Below are positions 8,454 to 15,996 of a stretch of 64,000 nucleotides of DNA, piece by piece (within the stretch, counting starts at the first letter, position 1; each line of letters starts with the position of its first letter). The notes below the pieces were generated by a model. It worked only from the letters and a program-made list of their open reading frames with translations. It was not told the DNA's origin and did no database searches. A program made the translations under genes and the position numbers. The stretch covers positions 1 through 64,000 of the forward strand of contig JBJEHD010000095.1 of the NCBI GenBank assembly GCA_051875715.1, read 5' to 3'. The DNA comes from DYCT01 sp051875715. Its GTDB lineage: Bacteria > Bacteroidota > Bacteroidia > Bacteroidales > Bacteroidaceae.

Positions 8454-8778
8454 GTTCGGTCAGTTTAGAATTATTGATATGTCTTTCTTTGTCGCGGCGC
8501 GTCTTCTTGGCCAGGTTCTGGGCGAATGCTTCTGTCAGGTCCACGCCGGTCTGGTTGGCCAGGCAGACGAGCACCCAGAGCACATCGGCCATCTCGTCGG
8601 CCAGGTTGTCTTTCTCACCGGCTTTGAACGACTGGTCGCCGTATTTCCGTGCCATGACGCGGGCCAGCTCGCCCACCTCTTCGGTCAGCACGGCCATGTT
8701 GGTCAGTTCGCTGAAGTAGCGTACGCCGTAGGTCTTTATCCAGCGGTCTACTTCTTCTTGGGCTTCTTTTATGGTCAT
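8440..8778 (-). CDS. MazG-like nucleotide pyrophosphohydrolase
   Basis: 112 aa, one MazG-fold domain. It shows the metal-binding helices EEVGELARVMARKYGDQ and DEMADVLWVLVCLAN (ExxE and ExxD pattern). Members hydrolyse nucleoside triphosphates to monophosphates, often as house-cleaning enzymes for damaged dNTPs; the substrate here is not known. It starts 4 bases after the dtd stop and overlaps deoC by 14 bases, so it is in the same transcription unit. The short, single-domain length is typical of the MazG-like (iMazG/RS21-C6-like) group rather than the two-domain MazG of E. coli. Confidence 0.88.
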   Translation of the reverse strand: MTIKEAQEEVDRWIKTYGVRYFSELTNMAVLTEEVGELARVMARKYGDQSFKAGEKDNLADEMADVLWVLVCLANQTGVDLTEAFAQNLAKKTRRDKERHINNSKLTEHGNN

Positions 8779-8782
8779 ATTG

Positions 8783-9235
8783 CTATTCTTTGTTTTTGGT
8801 GTCTATCAGGATGGTCACCGGGCCGTCGTTCAGCAGTTCTACCTGCATGTCGGCCCCGAATTGGCCCGTTGGTACGGGCTTGCCGAGAACGTGGCTCAGA
8901 GAGGCGCAAAATGCTTCGTAGAGAGGGATGGCGATGGCGGGCTTGGCTGCACGGATGTAGGACGGGCGGTTTCCCTTCCGGGTGGAAGCGTGCAGGGTGA
9001 ACTGGCTTACCACCAGGATGTCGGCTCCGACCTCGAGTACGGAGCGGTTCATCACGCCCTGTTCGTCGTCGAACAGGCGCAGGTTGACGATTTTGCGGCA
9101 TAGCCATTCGATGTCTTCGTCTCCGTCGGCTTCTTCGATGCCGACCAGGACGAGCAGTCCGCGCCCGATGGCCGAATGGCCGACCCCGCCAATGCTGACG
9201 GAGGCGTGGCGCACGCGTTGTATCACGACTCTCAT
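8783..9235 (-). CDS. dtd: D-aminoacyl-tRNA deacylase
   Basis: 150 aa, the usual length. It removes D-amino acids wrongly attached to tRNA. The active-site signatures are present: SQFTLHAS (about 77-84) and GPVTILIDT near the C-terminus, equivalent to the family motifs SQFTL and NxGP[VL]T. The N-terminal MRVVIQRV is also typical. The gene follows uvrC by 31 bases and precedes the mazG-like gene by 4 bases. A TAACTTTG box in the uvrC/dtd junction may give it an extra promoter. Confidence 0.94.
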   Translation of the reverse strand: MRVVIQRVRHASVSIGGVGHSAIGRGLLVLVGIEEADGDEDIEWLCRKIVNLRLFDDEQGVMNRSVLEVGADILVVSQFTLHASTRKGNRPSYIRAAKPAIAIPLYEAFCASLSHVLGKPVPTGQFGADMQVELLNDGPVTILIDTKNKE

Positions 9236-9261
9236 GCGGTATTCTTTGTTGGTTTCAGTGA

Positions 9262-9269
9262 CAAAGTTA
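9262..9269 (-). promoter_or_regulatory. Possible internal promoter -7 before dtd
   Basis: CAAAGTTA on the plus strand reads TAACTTTG on the minus strand, 27 bases before the dtd ATG and overlapping the uvrC stop. No -33 match was found, so this is tentative. Confidence 0.3.
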
Positions 9270-11132
9270 GGAATTCTGCGTGGATTCTGCTTGCTTTTCG
9301 GCGGAATCTTGTCTTCCGCCGAGCCCTTCGCAGACGAGGCGTGCTTTGGCTTCGCCTACAACGCGCTTTAGGTCGTCGAACGAGGCCTCGCGGATGCGTT
9401 TGACGCTCTTGAACTCGCGCAGCAGGGCCGTGCGGGTGACCTCGCCGATGCCTTTGATGCCGTCGAGTGCTGATTGGGTCTGACGCTTGCTGCGCTTGTC
9501 GCGGTGGAAGGTGATGGCAAACCGGTGTACCTCGTCCTGAATGCGGGTGAGCAGGTGGAAGAGGGGGCTGGTGGCCTTGAGGCCGACGACTTGCGGGGGA
9601 AAGCCGTAGAGCAGTTCCGACGTGCGGTGGCGGTTGTCCTTGGCCAGTCCGGCGATGGGTATCTGCAGGCCCAATTCGTCTTCGATGACCTGGCGGACGA
9701 CCTCCATTTGCCCCTTTCCACCGTCGGTGATGAGCAGGTCGGGCAGTGGGGTGCCTTCGTCGATGGCCCGTTGGTACCGACGGCGTACCACCTCCTGCAT
9801 GGAGGCGTAGTCGTCGGGGCCTTCAACGGTTCGGATGAGGTATTTCCGGTATTCTTTCTTGGCGGGCTTGGCTTGCCTGAACACCACGCAGGCAGCCACG
9901 GCATCGCTTCCCTGGAGGTTCGAGTTGTCGAAACATTCGATGTGCAGCGGGAGGCGGGGCAACTGCAGTTCGCGCTGGATCTCCTGCAGCAGGCGTACCG
10001 AGCGTTGCTCGGGATTGAGTTTGCTCTGTTGTTTCAGCCGGTCGGCCTTGTATTGCTTCACGTTGAGCAACGAAAGGTCGAGCAGAGTCTTTTTGTCGCC
10101 CCGTCGGGGTATGGTGAAAACAACGTCTTTCAAGGTGAGATCCAGTTCGAACGGCACGATGATTTCGCGCGAAAGGCTGTGGTAGCGTTCGCGCATTTCC
10201 ACAATGCCGAGCGAGAGCAGTTCTTCCTGCGTCTCGTCCATCCGTTTTTTGTATTCGAATGTGAAGGCCTGGTTGACGCAACCGTTGGTGATGTGCAGGT
10301 AATTGATAAAGGCGGTTTCTTCTTCGGTCTCGATGGAGAACACGTCGATGTTGTGAAGTACGGCGCTTACGACGGCCGATTTGGCCTGATAGTTCTCGAT
10401 TAAATCGTATTTTTCCTTCAGTTGCTGGGCCTCTTCGAAGCGCAGTTCGGCGGCCAGGCTTTGCATCTGCACCACGAGCGAACGGCAGATTTCCTGTGTG
10501 TTTCCTTTCAATATCTCTTTGACTTCTGCGATGTGCTGCATGTATTCCTCGTGGTTTTGCAGGCCGATGCAGGGTGCTTTGCAGTTCTTGATGTGATACT
10601 CCAGGCAGACGTCGAATCGCCCGTTTCGGATGTTTTCGGGTGTCAGTGGGAGGCGGCAGGTACGTAGGGGGTAGAGTTGCTTGATGAGGGCCAGCAAAGC
10701 GTTCATCGAGGGAACGTGGCTGTAGGGCCCATAGTAGGAGGATCCGTCGCGCACAATCCGTCGCGTCTTGAACACGCGGGGAAAATATTCGTTGCTGACG
10801 CAGATGGAAGGGTAGGTCTTGTCGTCTTTGAGCAGGACGTTGTAGCGGGGCTTGTATTTCTTGATGAGGTTGTTCTCCAGCAGCAGGGCGTCTTCCTCGG
10901 TCTGCACCACGATGTAGCGGATGTCGGCAATCTTGCTGACCAGCACGCGCGTTTTTCCCGGTTCGTGTTCCCGGTTGAAGTACGATGAAACGCGCCTTTT
11001 CAGGTTCTTGGCTTTCCCTACGTAGATGATGGTGCCGTTCTCGTCCAGGTATTGGTAGATGCCGGGGCTGAGAGGCAGGTTGTTTACGATGCCTTTCAAA
11101 TAGTCGTTGGTGCGTAACTCGGGGGAGGTCAT
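9267..11132 (-). CDS. uvrC: Excinuclease ABC subunit C
   Basis: 621 aa. It makes both incisions in nucleotide excision repair after damage loading by UvrAB. The N-terminal GIY-YIG nuclease is at about 17-95 (LSPGIYQYLDENG, YVGKAKNLKRRVSSYF). A UVR helix pair at about 215-245 (LAAELRFEEAQQLKEK) contacts UvrB. The RNase H-like second nuclease includes ECFDNSNLQGSDAVA. A C-terminal helix-hairpin-helix is at GIKGIGEVTRTALL. It starts 110 bases after apt and is separated from it by a hairpin, so some read-through is needed if the two share a promoter. Confidence 0.96.
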   Translation of the reverse strand: MTSPELRTNDYLKGIVNNLPLSPGIYQYLDENGTIIYVGKAKNLKRRVSSYFNREHEPGKTRVLVSKIADIRYIVVQTEEDALLLENNLIKKYKPRYNVLLKDDKTYPSICVSNEYFPRVFKTRRIVRDGSSYYGPYSHVPSMNALLALIKQLYPLRTCRLPLTPENIRNGRFDVCLEYHIKNCKAPCIGLQNHEEYMQHIAEVKEILKGNTQEICRSLVVQMQSLAAELRFEEAQQLKEKYDLIENYQAKSAVVSAVLHNIDVFSIETEEETAFINYLHITNGCVNQAFTFEYKKRMDETQEELLSLGIVEMRERYHSLSREIIVPFELDLTLKDVVFTIPRRGDKKTLLDLSLLNVKQYKADRLKQQSKLNPEQRSVRLLQEIQRELQLPRLPLHIECFDNSNLQGSDAVAACVVFRQAKPAKKEYRKYLIRTVEGPDDYASMQEVVRRRYQRAIDEGTPLPDLLITDGGKGQMEVVRQVIEDELGLQIPIAGLAKDNRHRTSELLYGFPPQVVGLKATSPLFHLLTRIQDEVHRFAITFHRDKRSKRQTQSALDGIKGIGEVTRTALLREFKSVKRIREASFDDLKRVVGEAKARLVCEGLGGRQDSAEKQAESTQNS

Positions 11133-11162
11133 GGACGATGGTGTGAAGGGGGTGAAAGAATA

Positions 11163-11218
11163 AAGAGGGAACTTTTCTTCCGATGGAATGGAAGTTTTGC
11201 TCCCTCTTCTTTATGCTG
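11163..11218 (-). terminator. Hairpin between apt and uvrC
   Basis: AAGAGGGA at 11163-11170 pairs with TCCCTCTT at 11211-11218, with an inner CTTCC/GGAAG pair. It lies 24 bases past the apt stop. Only a weak T-rich tail follows, so it may be partial and set the level of uvrC and later genes. Confidence 0.5.
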
Positions 11219-11242
11219 CCTGACGTTGGGCGCGGGCGGTTT

Positions 11243-11767
11243 TTAGAGGGAAAGGAGTGCGTCTATGTGCGTGCCTTCCGGAAAGAGGTTTCGTCCGTTC
11301 AAATCGGCCAGTTCGATCAGGAAGTTTATGTAGATGTCTTTAGGCTGGAAACGCTTTACCAGTTTGTAGGCGGCTTCCATGGTTCCTCCGGTGGCGAGCA
11401 GGTCGTCGTGCAGCAACACTACGTCGCCTTCTTCGATGGCATCTTTGTGGATTTGGATGGTGTCTTTCCCGTATTCTTTGTCGTAACTTTCTTCTACGGT
11501 CTCCCAAGGCAGTTTGCCGGGTTTGCGGATGGGGACGAAACCGGCGCCCAGGCGGGTGGCCAGGATGGGGCCCATGATGAATCCGCGCGACTCGATGCCG
11601 ACCACTTTTGTGATGCCTTTGTCTTTGTAGGTTTCATAGAGCAGGTCGGAGAGTTCCTGCAAGTCTTGCGGATTTTTGAAGAGGGGTGTTACGTCGCGAA
11701 ACAGGATGCCCGGGATGGGGAAATCGGGTATGTTTCGGATGTGGCTGGTCAATGTTTCTTTGCTCAT
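11243..11767 (-). CDS. apt: Adenine phosphoribosyltransferase
   Basis: 174 aa, the usual length. It makes AMP from adenine and PRPP in purine salvage. The PRPP-binding motif is VVLLHDDLLATGGTM (about 121-135). The N-terminal IRNIPDFPIPGILFRDVTPL and the flexible-loop region RKPGKLPWETVEESYDKEYG are characteristic. It lies 56 bases after mnmG on the same strand. mnmG-apt-uvrC is a gene order I associate with Bacteroidales. Confidence 0.95.
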   Translation of the reverse strand: MSKETLTSHIRNIPDFPIPGILFRDVTPLFKNPQDLQELSDLLYETYKDKGITKVVGIESRGFIMGPILATRLGAGFVPIRKPGKLPWETVEESYDKEYGKDTIQIHKDAIEEGDVVLLHDDLLATGGTMEAAYKLVKRFQPKDIYINFLIELADLNGRNLFPEGTHIDALLSL

Positions 11768-11823
11768 AGCGAATTATTTAAGTGGTTTGATTGAATCTTT
11801 TGTTTCACGTGGAACTGCGTGCC

Positions 11824-13698
11824 TCAACGCCCTAAAAGGACGAGCAGCACGTTGATGTCGCTTGGCGAGATGCCCGGGATGCGACTGGCTTGTGCCAACG
11901 TCTCGGGGTCGATCTTGATGAGTTTCTGACGGGCTTCGGTCGAGAGCGACTGCAGCGAGGCGTAGTCGAACTTCCCTTTGATGCGGATGGCTTCGAGCCG
12001 TTGGATTTTCTGTGCAATCATGCGTTCGCGGTCGATGTAGCCTTGGTACTTGATTTGAATCTCGGCTGCTTCGATGATTTCTTCGCGCCGCGAGTCGATG
12101 TGCGAAAGTTCCTGCTGGAAGGCGGGAATATGTTCGGCGATGTTGGCCAGGGTGATTTGCGGTCGCCCGATGATGTCGATGAGTTTGCATCCTTGTCGGA
12201 GTGGGGTGGTGCCGAGTTGTTCCAGGGCCGGATTGATGAGTTCGGCCTTGAGCGAAAATTGCGAGGCAAACCGGATGATACGCTGGATGGCATCGCGCTT
12301 CGATGTAAGCAGGGCGTAGCGTTCGGCTGAAGCAAGCCCCAACCGGTAGGAACGCTCGGTCAGGCGGATATCGGCATCGTCTTGCCGGAGCAGGATGCGG
12401 TATTCGGCGCGCGACGTGAACATTCGGTAGGGCTCGTCAACGCCTTTGGTGACCAAATCGTCGATGAGAACGCCGATATACGCTTCGTCGCGGCCGAGGA
12501 CAAACGGTTCGCCGCCCTGGCAATTTTGGTGCGCATTGATGCCGGCGATGAGTCCTTGGCCGCCGGCTTCTTCGTAACCGGTGGTTCCGTTCACCTGTCC
12601 GGCAAAGAAGAGGTTGCGAATAATCTTCGATTCCAACGTGTGCTGGAGTTGGGTAGGGTCGAAATAATCGTACTCGATGGCATAGCCGGGACGGTAGACC
12701 ACCAGGTCGCGGAAGGCCGGAATCTGTCGGAGCGCCTTCAACTGGATGTCCATAGGCAATGACGACGAGAATCCGTTGAGGTAGAGTTCGCGTGTGCTTT
12801 CGCCTTCCGGCTCCAGGAAGAGCTGATGTTGCGGCTTGTCGGGGAAGGTGACAATCTTGGTTTCGATGCTGGGGCAGTAACGCGGACCGATGCTTTGGAT
12901 TTGCCCGTTGTAAAGCGGCGAGTCGGGAAGGCCTTCGTGCAGGATGCGGTGTACCTCTTCGTTGGTGAAGCAGGTCCAGCAGGGCAGTTGCTTCAGCGTC
13001 CGTTGCTCGGTCTCCAGGAAGGAGAAACGGTGGAAGTCGGCCTCGCCGTCTTGAATCTCCATGTCTTCGTAGTGGACGCTGCGTCCGTCGATGCGTACCG
13101 GCGTCCCGGTCTTCATGCGTCCGTATCGGATGCCGTGGCGTGCGATGGATTCGGTGAGGGCGTAAGAGGCCGGTTCGGCCATTCGTCCGCCTGGCAGCTG
13201 GACGCGCCCTACGTGCATCAGTCCGTTGAGGAACGTGCCTGCCGTGAGTACGACGGCCCGTGCGTGGAAGGTGACCCCCCACACGGTTTTCACGCCGGTC
13301 ACGGCTCCGTCTTCGACCAGCAACTCGTTTACTGTGTCTTGCCAGATATGCAGATTGGGGATGTTTTCCAGTATTTCCCGCCAGGCCCAGATGAACTTCC
13401 CTCGGTCGCATTGGGCGCGCGGACTCCACATGGCAGGGCCTTTCGAGCGGTTCAGCATCCGAAACTGGATGGCTGTGCGGTCCGTGACCAAGCCCATGTA
13501 GCCTCCAAGAGCGTCGATTTCGCGCACAATCTGTCCTTTGGCGATGCCTCCGACGGCCGGGTTGCAACTCATTTGGGCAATCTTGTTCATGTCCATCGTA
13601 ATCAAACAGGTCTGCGAACCAAGGTTGGCCGCCGCCGCTGCTGCTTCGCAGCCGGCATGGCCGGCACCGATGACGATAACGTCGTACGTAAATTCCAT
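11824..13698 (-). CDS. mnmG: tRNA U34 carboxymethylaminomethyl-modifying FAD enzyme MnmG
   Basis: 624 aa. With MnmE it adds the carboxymethylaminomethyl group to U34 of certain tRNAs, using FAD, methylene-THF and glycine. The FAD-binding GAGHAGCEAAAAAANLG is at the N-terminus. The GidA signatures GPRYCPSIETK and GLIAGINAHQN are present. The start is the ATG at 13698 (MEFTYDVIVIGAG); upstream in-frame codons cross the promoter region. It heads the minus-strand run that includes apt, uvrC, dtd, the mazG-like gene and deoC. A second enzyme of the same pathway, MnmD, is encoded near 60 kb. Confidence 0.96.
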   Translation of the reverse strand: MEFTYDVIVIGAGHAGCEAAAAAANLGSQTCLITMDMNKIAQMSCNPAVGGIAKGQIVREIDALGGYMGLVTDRTAIQFRMLNRSKGPAMWSPRAQCDRGKFIWAWREILENIPNLHIWQDTVNELLVEDGAVTGVKTVWGVTFHARAVVLTAGTFLNGLMHVGRVQLPGGRMAEPASYALTESIARHGIRYGRMKTGTPVRIDGRSVHYEDMEIQDGEADFHRFSFLETEQRTLKQLPCWTCFTNEEVHRILHEGLPDSPLYNGQIQSIGPRYCPSIETKIVTFPDKPQHQLFLEPEGESTRELYLNGFSSSLPMDIQLKALRQIPAFRDLVVYRPGYAIEYDYFDPTQLQHTLESKIIRNLFFAGQVNGTTGYEEAGGQGLIAGINAHQNCQGGEPFVLGRDEAYIGVLIDDLVTKGVDEPYRMFTSRAEYRILLRQDDADIRLTERSYRLGLASAERYALLTSKRDAIQRIIRFASQFSLKAELINPALEQLGTTPLRQGCKLIDIIGRPQITLANIAEHIPAFQQELSHIDSRREEIIEAAEIQIKYQGYIDRERMIAQKIQRLEAIRIKGKFDYASLQSLSTEARQKLIKIDPETLAQASRIPGISPSDINVLLVLLGR

Positions 13699-13727
13699 GA
13701 GTCTTTTCCTTCTTTCAATAAACGGAG

Positions 13728-13736
13728 GCAAATGTA
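13728..13736 (-). promoter_or_regulatory. Promoter -7 element for mnmG
   Basis: GCAAATGTA on the plus strand reads TACATTTGC on the minus strand, 30 bases before the mnmG ATG. It matches TAnnTTTGC. The -33 region is weak. Confidence 0.55.
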
Positions 13737-13850
13737 CGAAAATACTGCGGAACGGAATCACGTGCCGAAACGAAATCCGCAAAAACGGCGGCAGGACATA
13801 TTTGCCTAAAATACAAAGGCCTTTATGCCTGTTGGTCTGTAATTTATTTG

Positions 13851-13859
13851 TAATTTTGC
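13851..13859 (+). promoter_or_regulatory. Promoter -7 element for the DEAD-box helicase gene
   Basis: TAATTTTGC lies 26 bases before the TTG start at 13885 and matches TAnnTTTGC. The -33 region is not clear. Confidence 0.5.
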
Positions 13860-13884
13860 GGCCAAATTAATTATACGATATACA

Positions 13885-15714
13885 TTGAAGACATTTGAAG
13901 AGCTGGGTGTTTCTGCGGAAATACGGAAAGCAATTGAGGAAATGGGGTATGAGACCCCGATGCCGGTACAGGAAGAGGTTATCCCTTACTTGTTGGGAAA
14001 TGGTAACGACGTGGTGGCCTTGGCGCAGACCGGAACGGGTAAGACGGCTGCTTTTGGGTTGCCCTTGATTCAGGGAATCGACGTGAGTCGGCGTGAACCA
14101 CAGGCACTGATTCTGTGTCCTACCCGAGAATTGTGTCTGCAGATTGCAGGCGACCTGAACGATTATTCGAAGTATGTGGACGGGCTGCGCGTGCAGCCGG
14201 TATATGGGGGCTCGTCCATCGAAAGCCAAATCCGGAGTCTGAAGAAGGGCGTGCACATCATCGTGGCTACTCCCGGACGTCTGCTCGACTTGATGAACCG
14301 TCGTACGGTGAAGTTGGAAGCCATCCGCAACGTGGTGATGGACGAGGCCGACGAGATGCTGAACATGGGCTTCTCGGAAAGCATCAACGCCATCCTGGCC
14401 GAAGTCCCGGAAGACAGAAATACGCTGATGTTCTCGGCAACCATGTCGCCCGAAATCAGCAAGATTGCGAAAAACTACCTGCACGATGCCCGTGAAATCA
14501 CCATCGGTACGAAGAACGAGGGGGCCAAGAACGTGAAGCATGTGTATTACATGGTGCATGCCAAAGACAAATACCTGGCTTTGAAACGTGTGGTGGACTA
14601 TTATCCCCAAATTTACGGCATCATCTTCTGCCGTACGCGCAAGGAAACTCAGGAGATAGCCGACAAATTGATACAAGACGGCTACAATGCCGACTCGCTG
14701 CACGGAGAATTGTCGCAGGCGCAGCGCGATCTGGTGATGCAGAAATTCCGTCAGCATTTGCTCCAGCTGCTGGTGGCAACCGACGTGGCCGCACGCGGAC
14801 TGGACGTGGACGATTTGACCCACGTCATCAACTACGGCTTGCCCGACGACACGGAAAGCTACACGCACCGAAGCGGCCGTACGGGTCGTGCGGGAAAGAC
14901 GGGTACGTCCATCTCGATTATCAACATGCGCGAGAAGGGAAAAATGCGTGAGATTGAGCGCATTATCGGCAAAAAATTCGAGGCTGGCGCCATACCGACC
15001 GGCAAGCAGATTTGCGAGAAACAGCTCTTCAAACTGATTGACGACATCGAGAAGGTGAAGGTGAACGAGGAGGAAATCACCGATTTCTTGCCAGTGACCT
15101 ATCGCAAGCTGGAATGGCTGACCAAGGAGGATCTGATTAAGCGTATGGTTTCGCTGGAGTTCAATCGCTTCTTGGAGTATTACCGCGATGCGGAAGAAAT
15201 CGAGGTTCCGACGGATAGCCGGGGCGAGCGGAAGGAACGTAAAGGGAGAGGTGCAGGGCGCGATAAAGGCTCGCGCGAAGCGGAAGCCGGCTATGCACGT
15301 CTGTTCCTCAATATGGGCAAAAAAGATGGCTTCTTCGCTGCCCAAATCATCGAATTGATTAACCGCAATATGCGGGGTGCACATCCGGAAATCGGACGAA
15401 TTGACCTCATGCAGAACTTCTCATTCTTCGAGGTGCCACAACAGGAAGCAGCCGATGTCATCCGTGCGTTGAACAAGGTCAGCGTGGGTGGTCGGCGCAT
15501 CGTGGTGGAAGAGGCTGGCGAGAATACGGGTAAGAGCGACAAGACCGGGAAGAAGCGTTCGGACAGCCGGAAGGCCGGGTCTCGTCCGGCCAAACCGGCC
15601 AGGGAAAGTCGCGGACGTTCGGTAGAGCGCGAGTATCGCAAGAAGGACGACTGGATGCAATTCTTCCGTCATGATGATGACGAACAGGAAGGCAAGCGTC
15701 GCAAGAAAAAATAA
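13885..15714 (+). CDS. DEAD-box ATP-dependent RNA helicase
   Basis: 609 aa. It unwinds RNA, likely in ribosome assembly or cold adaptation. The start is a TTG at 13885: the Q motif begins at once (KTFEELGVSAEIRKAI) and the next in-frame ATG would remove half of it. Motifs: AQTGTGKT (I), PTRELC (Ia), DEAD (II), SATMS (III), and in the second RecA domain ATDVAARGLDV and HRSGRTGRAGKTG. Residues about 470-550 form a DbpA/CsdA-type RNA-binding domain (YARLFLNMGKKDGF). The last 60 residues are a basic, disordered tail. Its domain order matches DeaD/CsdA-type helicases. Confidence 0.94.
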   Translation: MKTFEELGVSAEIRKAIEEMGYETPMPVQEEVIPYLLGNGNDVVALAQTGTGKTAAFGLPLIQGIDVSRREPQALILCPTRELCLQIAGDLNDYSKYVDGLRVQPVYGGSSIESQIRSLKKGVHIIVATPGRLLDLMNRRTVKLEAIRNVVMDEADEMLNMGFSESINAILAEVPEDRNTLMFSATMSPEISKIAKNYLHDAREITIGTKNEGAKNVKHVYYMVHAKDKYLALKRVVDYYPQIYGIIFCRTRKETQEIADKLIQDGYNADSLHGELSQAQRDLVMQKFRQHLLQLLVATDVAARGLDVDDLTHVINYGLPDDTESYTHRSGRTGRAGKTGTSISIINMREKGKMREIERIIGKKFEAGAIPTGKQICEKQLFKLIDDIEKVKVNEEEITDFLPVTYRKLEWLTKEDLIKRMVSLEFNRFLEYYRDAEEIEVPTDSRGERKERKGRGAGRDKGSREAEAGYARLFLNMGKKDGFFAAQIIELINRNMRGAHPEIGRIDLMQNFSFFEVPQQEAADVIRALNKVSVGGRRIVVEEAGENTGKSDKTGKKRSDSRKAGSRPAKPARESRGRSVEREYRKKDDWMQFFRHDDDEQEGKRRKKK

Positions 15715-15715
15715 G

Positions 15716-15892
15716 GCGACTGTCATCATAGTCCGTCTGTAGCGTAATTATCGGCTTTCGGACTTGCATCTCGCCTCATACGTAAGGCGGTGTGTCATAA
15801 TGGCCCATCTGCGGCGTTGCTATCGGCATTCGGTCTTGGTCATGTACGCCAGTACACTCCCTTCGACCTCAGCCTCAGTGCCTTGCATCTCG
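15716..15892 (+). repeat. Two degenerate copies of an intergenic repeat
   Basis: The longer copy (15786-15892) and a shorter one (15716-15773) align at both ends: GCGryTGTCATmATrGyCC at the left and TTGCATCTCG at the right. The shorter copy lacks about 50 internal bases. They lie between the convergent helicase and metallophosphatase genes. The origin is unknown. Confidence 0.6.
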
Positions 15893-15909
15893 ACCCTTCT
15901 GACGCGCCG

Positions 15910-15950
15910 AAGAGGTTGCGCCAAAACATGTAGTTTTGACACAACCTCTT
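15910..15950. terminator. Hairpin between convergent helicase and phosphatase genes
   Basis: AAGAGGTTG at 15910-15918 pairs with CAACCTCTT at 15942-15950, with an inner CAAAAC/GTTTTG pair. There is no T-tract. It resembles the hairpins at 7507 and 35084 in sequence layout. Confidence 0.55.
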
Positions 15951-15996
15951 GCTGTATCCGCTCGGTCCTGTTGTCCGGCGGATGATGGGGCAAGGC

